A DNA stretch of 64,000 nucleotides from Nitrospira_D sp019636945 (GTDB taxonomy: Bacteria; Nitrospirota; Nitrospiria; Nitrospirales; Nitrospiraceae): contig NZ_JBLFBO010000001.1 in NCBI RefSeq assembly GCF_047338595.1, forward strand, positions 1-64,000, given 5' to 3'. This document shows, one piece after another, positions 26,109 to 34,650 of the stretch. Under the pieces are notes generated by a model. The model searched no databases. It saw only the letters and a program-made list of their open reading frames with translations, and was not told the DNA's origin. The translations under genes were made by a program, and so were the position numbers. The stretch's first letter is position 1, and each line of letters begins with the position of its first letter.

Positions 26109-26690
26109 CTATTTGAGATCTGAAAGCCATTCTTCTCGCATGCTACCTGATACCGGCACTTCTTCACGATAGGCGCCGTGGCTGACTCGAATGCTAACAG
26201 ACTTGGTGAGATTCGCGAAAGCGGCCTGCATCGAGACTGTCGGACGAAATCGGACGAAATGCACCGCGCTGATTTTCGTCTCGTGACTATGGCCCCCCTC
26301 GAACTCACCGAAAGCTTCTTCCCCATCGGCCACGATGGCCACCTTCTTCCCGCGATCCAGCCCCATAAATTCATCGAGTCGTTCTTTGATGTTTGCTTCG
26401 TCGGTAATTTCGATCAAGAGCGTCGCGCTCAATTCACCTGGTGCCGGGAGGATCGCATTGTACACGTCCAGCTCGTCCTGGACCTTCGCCGGGTCGAAAA
26501 TCCGTTCGACACGGACCATTTCCTGAATCTGAAACTGGAGCGTGGCTCGATTCTCGAACACCAAGGTCACCCACGGGCCGACTGAGATCCGCCGCCGCTG
26601 CTTCAGCGCAATGATCTTTGCGCGAAAGGCTTCGCGCTGTTTCTCGTACTCTTCGTAGGGAATCAGGTCCGCTGATGTCAGTGTCTGCAC
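26109..26690 (-). CDS. DUF3501 family protein
   Basis: 193 aa, no signal peptide. Starts MQTLTSADLIPYEEYEKQRE and contains VGPWVTLVFENRATLQFQIQ plus the late histidine-containing YV/HFVRFRP segment that I associate with DUF3501. Members usually sit beside the Hdr-like Fe-S protein and rubrerythrin, as here (40 bp to the next gene). Biochemical role unknown; context suggests protection of, or electron supply to, oxygen-sensitive Fe-S enzymes. Confidence 0.85.
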   Translation of the reverse strand: MQTLTSADLIPYEEYEKQREAFRAKIIALKQRRRISVGPWVTLVFENRATLQFQIQEMVRVERIFDPAKVQDELDVYNAILPAPGELSATLLIEITDEANIKERLDEFMGLDRGKKVAIVADGEEAFGEFEGGHSHETKISAVHFVRFRPTVSMQAAFANLTKSVSIRVSHGAYREEVPVSGSMREEWLSDLK

Positions 26691-26729
26691 GAATAAACTC
26701 TCTCTTCCTCAACTATTCTCGATGACCAT

Positions 26730-28010
26730 TCACCCCTGAGAGGAAATCCCATAGGCATCCCGCACAATCTGGATCGGATGTCGCACGGTCTTCGCCGGCC
26801 TCTGCGCAGTGGCCCCGGCCTGTTCCAATTGTAAACCAGCTAATGGACAGTCGGAGGCGACGAGATCCGCGCTCGTCTGTTCGATGGCCCGCACGGCCTT
26901 GCCCGCGATCTTCATCGAAAGGGGGAAAAACTCCACCTTTGCCGACCAGGACCCGTCATGTCCTGAACACTGTTCGATGACTTCCACTTTCGCCCCGGCG
27001 CACTCCATCAGTTCTTTTGATTTGAATCCGATATTCTGATCCCGCAAATGGCAGGGCATCTGATAGGCAACCTTCCCCGGCTTCATTGTGAAGTCGGTCG
27101 CGAGCTGCCCCTCCTTTTTCATCTTCATGAGGTACTCACAGATATCAAATGTCTTCTCGGCCACCTGTTTGGTCTGCTCATCAGGCTGAAGTTCCGGATA
27201 TTCCCGCTTTAACATCAAGCTACAACTCGCCGTGGGCACCACCACATCGTATCCCTTGAGCACCCATGGGTACAATGAGGCGACATTACTGCGCGCGGCC
27301 TGTTGAATGGCTTGGGTGTCTCCGATATCGAAGTTCGGCATCCCACAACAGCGTTGCTCCGGAACCACTACCTGAACCCCGTTTTTTTCGAGCACTTGCA
27401 CCGTAGCCTTCCCGACATCCGTCACCTGCGCATTCACCAGGCAACTGGCAAACAGCGCCACTTTTCGAGTGGGCGGATCAGGCAAGACGGGCTTGGTTCG
27501 ACGCCCGAACCAGCGCGAAAACGTCTCCGACGAGAAGTGCAGAACCTGGCGGTCTTGATGGATTCCGACGATCTGCTGCAACACACGACGGACCACATTG
27601 TTGCGCAATAAACCATTTGTGATCGAGGCCGTCGCGCTGCCCAGCTTCCCGATGGCATCCGTCATGATCAGCAAACGATCCCGCCAGCGAACTCCTCGCT
27701 CCGCCGCCAACCGCTTCTTCCACGCGACCATCAAATGTGGGAAGTCGATTTGGTAGTGATGCGGCGGCGTATAGGGACAATGGTTGAAACAGAGCTTGCA
27801 GTAGTAGCATTCATCGACTACTTGGTGATGGTCGTCCGGACTGAGCTTTGCAACATCGCCTTCGTACCGGTCGATGCGATCCAGCAATGTGTTGAAGGAC
27901 GGACAGAGGTTAAAGCAGCGCCGGCAACCGTCACAGATCTCATAGATCCGCAACGTCTCTTTCTCCAGCTGCTTGGCGTCGATGGGCGAAATCAGGCTGA
28001 TGCCCTTCAT
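26730..28010 (-). CDS. heterodisulfide reductase/GlpC-like Fe-S oxidoreductase subunit
   Basis: About 426 aa. Two [4Fe-4S] ferredoxin motifs are near the N-terminus (CDGCRRCFNLCP and CYYCKLCFNHCP). Two CCG-type domains follow: LFASCLVNAQ...RCCGMPN and PCHLRDQNIG...CSGHDGSW. The second CCG motif is CSGH rather than CCG. No membrane helix, so it is cytoplasmic or peripherally bound. The ATG at 28010 is preferred over a TTG 21 bp upstream. Grouped with DUF3501 and rubrerythrin, it probably passes electrons for oxidative-stress defence. Confidence 0.88.
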   Translation of the reverse strand: MKGISLISPIDAKQLEKETLRIYEICDGCRRCFNLCPSFNTLLDRIDRYEGDVAKLSPDDHHQVVDECYYCKLCFNHCPYTPPHHYQIDFPHLMVAWKKRLAAERGVRWRDRLLIMTDAIGKLGSATASITNGLLRNNVVRRVLQQIVGIHQDRQVLHFSSETFSRWFGRRTKPVLPDPPTRKVALFASCLVNAQVTDVGKATVQVLEKNGVQVVVPEQRCCGMPNFDIGDTQAIQQAARSNVASLYPWVLKGYDVVVPTASCSLMLKREYPELQPDEQTKQVAEKTFDICEYLMKMKKEGQLATDFTMKPGKVAYQMPCHLRDQNIGFKSKELMECAGAKVEVIEQCSGHDGSWSAKVEFFPLSMKIAGKAVRAIEQTSADLVASDCPLAGLQLEQAGATAQRPAKTVRHPIQIVRDAYGISSQG

Positions 28011-28031
28011 GATTCGTCTCTCGGAAAGCAA

Positions 28032-28088
28032 TCAGCGGTCAGCTCCCGCCGACGGACTTTCGCCACATCGCCGAAAACTGACCGCTGA
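28032..28088. repeat. inverted repeat between Fe-S protein and rubrerythrin genes (family C)
   Basis: Perfect 11-bp arms TCAGCGGTCAG (28032-28042) and CTGACCGCTGA (28078-28088) with a 35-bp loop. The same AGCTGACAGC/GCTGATAGCTG theme recurs at 47321-47395 and, less clearly, near 36640. Confidence 0.7.
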
Positions 28089-28109
28089 ACGTGAGCTGAC
28101 ACTCAGGTA

Positions 28110-28535
28110 TTAGCTTTTCAAACTATCCAGTCCCTTTTGGAATCGATTGGCATGAGACCGTTCAGCTTTCGCCAAGGTCTCAAACCATTCGGCCAACTCG
28201 GGGAACCCTTCGTCCCGTGCGGTCTTGGCCATTCCCGGATACATTTGCGTATATTCGTAGGTTTCGCCCTCGATGGCGGACTTGAGGTTCGCATCCGTGT
28301 TGCCGATCGGCACCCCCGTCGCCGGGTCTCCGACCTCCTTCAAGAAGTCCAGATGGCCGAAGGCATGGCCGGTTTCCGCCTCTGAGGTGTCCCGGAAGAG
28401 TCCGCCGACGTCCGGATAGCCCTCGATATCCGCCCGGCGAGCGAAGTAGAGATAGCGGCGATTGGCTTGCGACTCGCCGGCAAACGCATGCTTCAGATTG
28501 TCGTGACTCTTTGTCCCTTTTAAGCTCTTGCCCAT
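28110..28535 (-). CDS. rubrerythrin without rubredoxin domain
   Basis: 141-aa ferritin-like di-iron protein. Ligand motifs are GESQANRRYLYFA near residue 20, SEAETGHAFGH near 52, the central EGETYEY, and EWFETLAKAERSHA near 118. The C-terminal rubredoxin [Fe-S4] domain of classical rubrerythrin is missing. It reduces H2O2 or binds oxygen; it probably receives electrons from a separate donor, perhaps the Hdr-like protein downstream. Confidence 0.9.
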   Translation of the reverse strand: MGKSLKGTKSHDNLKHAFAGESQANRRYLYFARRADIEGYPDVGGLFRDTSEAETGHAFGHLDFLKEVGDPATGVPIGNTDANLKSAIEGETYEYTQMYPGMAKTARDEGFPELAEWFETLAKAERSHANRFQKGLDSLKS

Positions 28536-28765
28536 ATCATCCTCCTCGTTGTTCGAAGGCCCACCCTTCCCCCGCGAAGATTATCGTCGCTTGGAAACTG
28601 CCCGGTAAGATAGCGCAGCCATCCTCAGAGGTTCAAGAGGCTTTCCATCCTTCGCCGGCCGGCACCGCAGGCACCGGACAGACCTCTTCGCCGATCGAGT
28701 GAGTATTTACGCGGCTGAGTGGTATAATACGTCGTCATTGTCCCGGCGTATCACTCATCTTCCAT

Positions 28766-29269
28766 GTGAGGCTCTTCGTGAAGATCCTTCTTCCTTACGG
28801 CTTCTCCCACGCGGTCGGTGCGTTGTCGCTGTTTGTCTTCTTGCTCTCCGGTTGTGCGCAAGACCAGTATCAACGGAGGGCGGATGTGATGAAAGATCAC
28901 GTCGAAAACTTCTACAGCCACTTGAAGGCTAATCGGGTTGGGTCGGCTGTTCATGAAAACGAACAGATTGAACTCATGGCCGACCAGATGGCGGACACGG
29001 TCAAGAAGCGTGGTCGGATGGGAGGACTCGGGCAAGTCGAACGCGAGTTTGCGCTGATGAAAACGGCTCGAGAAACAAGCGCTCAAAATTGGATTGCGCT
29101 AGGACAATACTTCACGCTGAAGCAACAACCGGACAGAGCCCGCGCGTCCTATCAACGGGTCATCGATACCTATACCAACCCGACCGAACAGGCCTACCGA
29201 GAGCAGGCGGCTCGAGCGTTGAAAGATCTGGATATCGTCTCGGCGCCTTCACCCGATCCAACTCACTGA
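28766..29269 (+). CDS. lipoprotein of unknown function
   Basis: 167 aa starting with GTG at 28766. A signal sequence ends in the lipobox LLSG-C30. The rest is helical with a TPR-like stretch (NWIALGQYFTLKQQPDRARA then YQRVIDTY). It is likely anchored in the outer membrane and contacts other proteins. A second lipoprotein follows 53 bp later. No family recognised. Confidence 0.75.
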   Translation: MRLFVKILLPYGFSHAVGALSLFVFLLSGCAQDQYQRRADVMKDHVENFYSHLKANRVGSAVHENEQIELMADQMADTVKKRGRMGGLGQVEREFALMKTARETSAQNWIALGQYFTLKQQPDRARASYQRVIDTYTNPTEQAYREQAARALKDLDIVSAPSPDPTH

Positions 29270-29322
29270 TCACGCAGACAGGAACTGTGGCCGGAGAGCG
29301 CTTCTTGCCTGATCCCTCAGCC

Positions 29323-29880
29323 ATGAGACTATCGACGCGACGTCGTGTATTCCTACTGGCTCTCTGCCTGGTATCAACAGGATGCGTTCATCGCATTCAT
29401 GTAGCGCCAGTGCCGACAAGCGCGCCGTCCAACACCATCCCCCGAAGCCTCCAGGTCACGCTGAGCCCGCTCGCACTGGAAGGCCCGGACCACCGACCGG
29501 GCATCACGTTCCTGGACTGGCCCCACCAAGATCTGACGCAGGGAATCCTCGGCTACCTTCGGCAACGAGGCACCTTTTCATCAGTCTCGCAGGAATCAGG
29601 CGACCTTTCGCTCCATGTCGCCGCCAAGCTGGCGCTGAATTCTCGGCGAGGCCGCTATCACTACCGGGTAATCCTGGAAGCAGATATGCGTGACGCGTCA
29701 CAGCTGATCAAGTCCTACCTCACGGAACAGACAGCCGTCGGATCATCAATCCGGTGGGTGACGGCTTCTGATCGTCGCCCGATTGAAGCCGCGTTGCAGT
29801 TGGCCTTGGAAGATTTGATGGGAAAGATTGAGACCGACCGGTTGCTTTACCTCAACCACGTGACGCAACCGCCATCCTAA
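29323..29880 (+). CDS. lipoprotein of unknown function (LpoB/CsgG-like size)
   Basis: 185 aa with the lipobox LVST-G-C21. The mature part has a mixed alpha/beta pattern (ITFLDWPHQDLTQGILGYLR, then FSSVSQESGDLSLHVAAKL) recalling small outer-membrane assembly or curli-export lipoproteins, but no family is certain. The reading frame runs further upstream (from 29089) through the preceding gene; a GTG at 29287 with AGGAA is an alternative start. Confidence 0.7.
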   Translation: MRLSTRRRVFLLALCLVSTGCVHRIHVAPVPTSAPSNTIPRSLQVTLSPLALEGPDHRPGITFLDWPHQDLTQGILGYLRQRGTFSSVSQESGDLSLHVAAKLALNSRRGRYHYRVILEADMRDASQLIKSYLTEQTAVGSSIRWVTASDRRPIEAALQLALEDLMGKIETDRLLYLNHVTQPPS

Positions 29881-29881
29881 G

Positions 29882-30562
29882 TCACACCACCTGGGCCGAT
29901 TGGACCGGCTGTTCCACTTGACCAACATCCGGGCGCTGATCGCGACCGTCCTTGGAAGCCTCAACATATTCATGGCAATCGAGACGGAACGCCTGGTCTC
30001 CGAATGCGACGTTGTAAAAGCTACAATGGTGGGGCAGATCGGATTCTTTATCGGTGTTCGGCTGAAAATGTTCGCAGGACACACACATGCGCGCGATGGG
30101 GATTTCCCCTTGCAATTGAAGCGCCCGAATCAGTTTCACCAGCGTTCCGAGAAGTGACACCTGCTCCTGGGGCGAGAGATTCTCGGTAGCGGATGCCAGA
30201 ATTTCCGGCCATCGGTTTTCCACATGGCCCGCTTTGGCTCCAAGGGCCGTTAAGTGCACCGTCACGACGCGATTGTCGACTTCCCTGCGTCGCCGACGAA
30301 CGAACCGTTTCTGTTCCAGTGTTCTGATCACTTCGGAGGCGGTGGGTAACTTGACCGAGAGCTCTCGCGCAATCGTTGAGACGGTCGCCGAATGGTTCGG
30401 TCGAGACCGCAGAAACGTCAGCACCTGAATCTGTAAGGGACCAATCCCTTGTCGCCCCTTCCGTCTCCAGGTTCGGCTCTTCATCGCCAGACCGATTTTT
30501 GAAAGCCCCGTCACCAAACGATCAGGGAGCGAGTCCTGGTCGATCGTTGTTATCGCTGTCAT
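29882..30562 (-). CDS. MarR-family regulator with Cys-rich C-terminal tail
   Basis: 226 aa. A winged-helix MarR domain spans about residues 35-140 (LQIQVLTFL, STIARELSVKLPTASEVIRT, wing RRREVDNRVVTVHLT). After residue 155 a small domain carries MCVSCEHFQ, HHCSFYN and LDCHEY, four cysteines plus histidines that could hold a metal or Fe-S cluster. The ATG follows a strong GGAGAGGAGGG. It faces the lipoprotein gene and its own promoter contains two direct repeats. It may sense redox or metal. Confidence 0.82.
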   Translation of the reverse strand: MTAITTIDQDSLPDRLVTGLSKIGLAMKSRTWRRKGRQGIGPLQIQVLTFLRSRPNHSATVSTIARELSVKLPTASEVIRTLEQKRFVRRRRREVDNRVVTVHLTALGAKAGHVENRWPEILASATENLSPQEQVSLLGTLVKLIRALQLQGEIPIARMCVSCEHFQPNTDKESDLPHHCSFYNVAFGDQAFRLDCHEYVEASKDGRDQRPDVGQVEQPVQSAQVV

Positions 30563-30585
30563 AACTACCCCTCCTCTCCCTACTA

Positions 30586-30620
30586 GTTCGGCAATCGGCA
30601 CTATTCGTTCGGCAATCAGC
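30586..30620. promoter_or_regulatory. direct repeat upstream of the MarR gene
   Basis: GTTCGGCAATCGGC at 30586-30599 and GTTCGGCAATCAGC at 30607-30620 lie 21 bp apart (two helical turns) immediately upstream of the ATG and its Shine-Dalgarno. Two phased binding sites for the encoded regulator are the simplest reading. Confidence 0.55.
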
Positions 30621-30698
30621 CGGAGGGTAGTCTATTGTCCTGCCTTCCTCCCCGTCAAGCATGTTTCACGCACCAGAGGCCATCCCCTACTTTTGTTT

Positions 30699-31556
30699 TT
30701 AGCGGACGACGAGCACACCACAGTGAGCATGTTGCACCACACGAGTGGATACGCTGCCGAGCAGGACACGACCGATCGCGCCCAAACCTTTTGCGCCGGT
30801 CACGATCAGGTCCGCCTTGTTTTTCTTGGCCACCGTCAGAATCTCATCAGCCGGCTTCCCCAGCCTCACGGCTTCACGTATCTGGAAGCCTGATTTCGCG
30901 AGTTTATCACCGGAGCGCTGTACCAACCCCTTCCCAACCTCTTTGACCTCCGGATACTTTAAAAAGGGCATGGCGTGCACGAGCGTGACGAGAACCGGCT
31001 CGCGGTCAGGACCATCGGGTGTCGGATTAATCGTACGCATCACAAACTTGACCGCCTTATCCGACGCAGCCGATCCATCGACCGCCAAGACCAGATGCCG
31101 GACAGGCCTCGGGGGCTCTTTCACCACCAGGACCGAACAAGGCGCATGGTGGATGGCATGATTCGAGATGCTGCCCAACATGAATCGATCCAAGGCATCC
31201 AACCCTCGGGACCCGATCGACAAGAGCCCAACGCCACGCTGCGCGTGCTTCATGATCGTGGCTGCCACTGCGCCGTGGTCGGTCGTCACCGTCCCGCTCA
31301 GGCCCAGCGTCGACAACAAGCTCTCCGACTCCTTTTTCGTCGCCTTCGCCGCTGTCTCCATCCTCTTGACTTCAGACTGAATATACCGTTCCGTCCCGAC
31401 GATCACCGGTTGGATCATGAAGGGAGCCCGAAGACTCGCCGCATCGACGATATGCAGGACCCGAACGACCGGCTGCACCGCAAACGGGATTTCCGCCAAC
31501 CATTCCATCGCCCATCGGCCATACTTCGATCCGTCAGTTGCCGCGAGAATCTTCAT
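30699..31556 (-). CDS. tandem universal stress protein (UspA, two domains)
   Basis: 285 aa holding two Usp domains. The first starts MKILAATDGS and has the ATP motif GSRGLDALDRFMLGSIS; the second starts LVLAVDGS and has GAKGLGAIGRVLLGSVS. Start at 31556 because the ATG follows AAAGGATATC; the longer frame runs through the spacer. Cytoplasmic nucleotide-binding protein of the stress regulon. It lies between the MarR gene and PPi-PFK. Confidence 0.9.
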   Translation of the reverse strand: MKILAATDGSKYGRWAMEWLAEIPFAVQPVVRVLHIVDAASLRAPFMIQPVIVGTERYIQSEVKRMETAAKATKKESESLLSTLGLSGTVTTDHGAVAATIMKHAQRGVGLLSIGSRGLDALDRFMLGSISNHAIHHAPCSVLVVKEPPRPVRHLVLAVDGSAASDKAVKFVMRTINPTPDGPDREPVLVTLVHAMPFLKYPEVKEVGKGLVQRSGDKLAKSGFQIREAVRLGKPADEILTVAKKNKADLIVTGAKGLGAIGRVLLGSVSTRVVQHAHCGVLVVR

Positions 31557-31596
31557 GGTAGATATCCTTTTCTTCAATCCAAACACATGCTGTTTG

Positions 31597-32844
31597 CTAG
31601 AGGGCTGCTTTGAACCGATCTCGAAACGCATCGATCGGCAGGTTCGCCAATGTGGCGTACCGACCCACAGCATCCTGGCTCCTCAGGTCATCTTCATTGA
31701 GTCGTATCATGTATTGTCTGGCGATGTGATAAGACTGGGACTCAATCTCGACCATCCGGACTCTGGTCCGTCCAGTGGACGGATCCACCATTTGCTTGAA
31801 TGGGATGGGGATGAACCGCCCGTTCTGAATCGAGACCATGGCCGCTGTCCCACCGTCAAGCAGATATTGAGCCGCGCAATACCCCAAGTCCCGAGTGTAT
31901 TCGATATCGTAGGGAATCGGATCGGCGCAACGGAGTTCATACCCGACATTCTTCGATACCACGGTGGTCGAGAGTCCCAGTGTACGAAGTTCCCTCCTCA
32001 GCTCCCGCCGTAAGACATCGCCGATATCGACCTCGGTCATCCGTAAATGGCCGTGCTCATCATGTTCCACATGTTCCAGACCGCCAAGTTCATGCGGATC
32101 AAGAATTTCGATCAGCCCTTCCGCCACCACCGCAACTCCATCAGTCCGCCCCTGTCCAAAGCGCTTGATCATGGCCCCGATCAACAGGTCGACCACTCGC
32201 TTCAGCTTCACCGGCCGCTCACGAAACTCTTCCGGAATAACCGTCACGGTGGCGCCTGCAGCCTTTCCAATCCCCAATGCCAGATGGCCGGCCTTACGTC
32301 CCATGGTCACGACCAGGTACCAGCGAGCGGTCGTACGGGCGTCCACCATGAGATTCTTCACGATCTCAACCCCGATGTGACGAGCCGTTTGAAAGCCAAA
32401 CGTCGGGACACCATAGGGAAGATCCAAATCATTGTCGATCGTCTTCGGAACATGGACGACTTGCAGTCGCCCACCGGCTCGCTCCTCCAGCTTCATGGCG
32501 GAAAATGCGGTGTCATCCCCACCGATCGTAACCAGCCGCGTGATGCCGAGCCGAGTCAGGGAGGACAACACATTGTCGAGTTGCTCCGAACTTTTCGTCG
32601 GGTTTGCGCGAGCTGTACCCAGATACGACCCGCCTCGAAAGTGGATCCGACTGACCTCCTCGATCGAGAGCGGCCGGATCTGTCCGGTCCCGCCTTCCAT
32701 GAGCCATTTGAATCCATCGATGATTCCCAACACGTCCGCCCCCCCAAGAATACTGCGGATCGTCGCTGCGCTGATCACACTGTTGATTCCTGGAGCAGGC
32801 CCGCCTCCGACAAGAATCCCCACTGTTGGGTGCTGCGTCGTCAT
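31597..32844 (-). CDS. pfp: pyrophosphate-dependent 6-phosphofructokinase
   Basis: Phosphofructokinase of about 415 aa. The GGDDT motif has an Asp where ATP enzymes have GGDGT/GGDGS, and the following PKTIDNDL has the Lys that marks PPi-PFKs, so it uses pyrophosphate and runs reversibly in glycolysis/gluconeogenesis. The N-terminal GGGPAPGIN phosphate loop is also present. The ATG at 32844 follows GGGAGGAAC; the longer frame is unlikely. Member of a stress/carbon island with UspA genes on both sides. Confidence 0.9.
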   Translation of the reverse strand: MTTQHPTVGILVGGGPAPGINSVISAATIRSILGGADVLGIIDGFKWLMEGGTGQIRPLSIEEVSRIHFRGGSYLGTARANPTKSSEQLDNVLSSLTRLGITRLVTIGGDDTAFSAMKLEERAGGRLQVVHVPKTIDNDLDLPYGVPTFGFQTARHIGVEIVKNLMVDARTTARWYLVVTMGRKAGHLALGIGKAAGATVTVIPEEFRERPVKLKRVVDLLIGAMIKRFGQGRTDGVAVVAEGLIEILDPHELGGLEHVEHDEHGHLRMTEVDIGDVLRRELRRELRTLGLSTTVVSKNVGYELRCADPIPYDIEYTRDLGYCAAQYLLDGGTAAMVSIQNGRFIPIPFKQMVDPSTGRTRVRMVEIESQSYHIARQYMIRLNEDDLRSQDAVGRYATLANLPIDAFRDRFKAAL

Positions 32845-33030
32845 CTGTTCCTCCCGACCGCTGTTTCTATGATCCCACCGAATCTCTTCAAGAGCCGCGG
32901 CATGGTTGTATACTCCATCCACTCGAGATGGCAAGCGCTGAGACCCCTGTCCCCACTGAACAATCCCAATGGATGAGTGCTTGAATAGAACGGGACAAGA
33001 CGAAAAGGCCTCGCTAAGTAGTACGGCGGG

Positions 33031-34410
33031 TCAGTCTGTCTTTTCCTCAAACCCGACGTGAGCGCGCAGGCGGTTGTAGTCGAAAGCCGTCGTACCAAGA
33101 CGCCGGCGGCCCGGATCATGCCGCTCCATGTCGTCGATCAACTCCCCCACCTTCCCCGTCATCAAGGGAGTCAAGGCAGCGTGCCGAGGCGTCTGCCCAC
33201 CCAGCGCGACATGAGGCTGATCCGACCATTCCAAATAGGTTTTTTCTAGGAACTGATTGAGCATCGTCCTCTCTTCCTCAGCAGTCACCACCAGCCTCGG
33301 CCTTGTATCCGACATGAGCTCGGCCACCGAAAGCTGCCGAACCGGCGGCATCACGGTTTCACCCCGAAAATGCAACGAGAATCCCAGCGCAGCCGCGAGC
33401 CGATGTTTGAGAAGATCCAGCCGCTGCGGACTATCGCATTCCACGAGAAGTTGATACGCCGTCAGTGTCAGCCTGGCCACGAGTCTCCCACTTTCCCGTT
33501 GGCCCCACTGCTGGACAACTGGCCGCTTCACCGTAGCACCTTGTCGGTCGGCGGGATCGGGCTTTTCCGGAGACAAGTCGGTCATCCCGGACAGCACGTC
33601 TGTGAACGTTCGATGCTCGTGGTGATCATAGAGGGCAATCGCGTACAGATAGGACTGATCGTCAGCCGTGCGATATTCGACATGAACGGCGGCATCTATC
33701 AGGGCTGCAAGGCGCTGTTCGGCAAACGCCCAGAGGACCATGTAGCCGAATCGCTTGGTGAATTCTTTCCATTCCCCCAACGCAAAGGATCCGGTGCTCA
33801 TCTCCATTTCGCGCCGCCAATCGGACGTCATGTCGAGCAACGCCTTGGCATCAGTGTGTGACATCGTGACCCCACAGCCGGCCCATACAGCCTGATCTGA
33901 CTCCAGGGGAGCGTTCGGATCATGAATGATCCTGGTGAGCAACGGACGATCCATCGTGAGATCCTTGGTCCATTCACCGCCCGGCAGGACCACCTTTGTC
34001 CCATCAGCAAGCGATTGCAACGAAAGATCCTGGCCAGCTACCGGCGGAGAAGTCAATTGCAGGACATCGAGATAGGAATGTTTCAAGGGATCAAGCCACT
34101 GTCGCTCCTCTTCGGGGATATGTTCGGTGATCACGTCTCGCAACTGTTCGATGAGGGTCAGCTGTCCGTCTTCGGGATAGTAGTCGCAAAAGAGATAGAG
34201 GCTCGCCAGCTCTATTTCCTGCTCCAGCGGCGCGACAAGCCGTCCTGCGTCTCCCTCAACATATGGCTTCAGGACGCGCGCCAGCGCTCCCTCTCGCTGC
34301 ACACGAAACTCCGGCCTGAGAGAGAGGCGATCGAGCCGGGTGAGAATCGCATCCAGCGTGTGCGGGCGCGGTACCCACAACCCCATTCCCTGGTCACTCA
34401 CGCGATTCAT
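33031..34410 (-). CDS. hypothetical protein with C-terminal LGGQTPRHAA motif
   Basis: About 459 aa, soluble, no signal peptide. The body is mostly helical with no family that I recognise. Near the C-terminus ALGGQTPRHAALTPLMTGKV resembles the LxGxTPxxA motif seen in the MbcA/Xre toxin-binding domain and in some SEC-C-associated proteins. The ATG at 34410 follows GGAAGAA and overlaps the upstream DUF2934 gene by 17 bp, so the two are co-expressed. A longer frame to 34467 is less likely. Confidence 0.65.
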   Translation of the reverse strand: MNRVSDQGMGLWVPRPHTLDAILTRLDRLSLRPEFRVQREGALARVLKPYVEGDAGRLVAPLEQEIELASLYLFCDYYPEDGQLTLIEQLRDVITEHIPEEERQWLDPLKHSYLDVLQLTSPPVAGQDLSLQSLADGTKVVLPGGEWTKDLTMDRPLLTRIIHDPNAPLESDQAVWAGCGVTMSHTDAKALLDMTSDWRREMEMSTGSFALGEWKEFTKRFGYMVLWAFAEQRLAALIDAAVHVEYRTADDQSYLYAIALYDHHEHRTFTDVLSGMTDLSPEKPDPADRQGATVKRPVVQQWGQRESGRLVARLTLTAYQLLVECDSPQRLDLLKHRLAAALGFSLHFRGETVMPPVRQLSVAELMSDTRPRLVVTAEEERTMLNQFLEKTYLEWSDQPHVALGGQTPRHAALTPLMTGKVGELIDDMERHDPGRRRLGTTAFDYNRLRAHVGFEEKTD

Positions 34411-34636
34411 GAATTTCTTCCATGACGATTTCTTCTGCCTCGAGCCAGTCTTGGAGAGCATTCCCATCCTGGCGGCCGCGCTGTTCCCAGAGCTCGTACG
34501 CTTTCCGCGAGATCCGCTCCCACATTCCCTCCGGCAATTCGATAGGGTTTTCCGTTCGCCTTATGGCAGGGGCTGGTCGGGCCTTCATTTTGGCGCTTGT
34601 TGTCTTTTTCCTGGTTGTCGTCTTGCGCGTTGGCAT
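34394..34636 (-). CDS. DUF2934 family protein
   Basis: 80 aa. The basic Lys/Thr/Ala-rich N-terminus (TTTRKKTTSAKMKARPAP) leads to the DUF2934 core IELPEGMWERISRKAYELWE then DGNALQDWLEAEE. Function unknown; members are frequent in Nitrospira-like and environmental genomes beside stress genes. It overlaps the next gene (33031-34410) by 17 bp. Confidence 0.85.
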   Translation of the reverse strand: MPTRKTTTRKKTTSAKMKARPAPAIRRTENPIELPEGMWERISRKAYELWEQRGRQDGNALQDWLEAEEIVMEEIHESRE

Positions 34637-34650
34637 GACTCGCTCCTCAG

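Noticed and set aside
29089..29322. N-terminal extension of the second lipoprotein
   Set aside because: It overlaps the preceding gene; the lipobox requires the start near 29323.
30586..30620. Direct repeat as part of a coding start (MPIAEL)
   Set aside because: The longer MarR start reads through the repeats; the inner ATG has a far better ribosome-binding site, so the repeats are regulatory.
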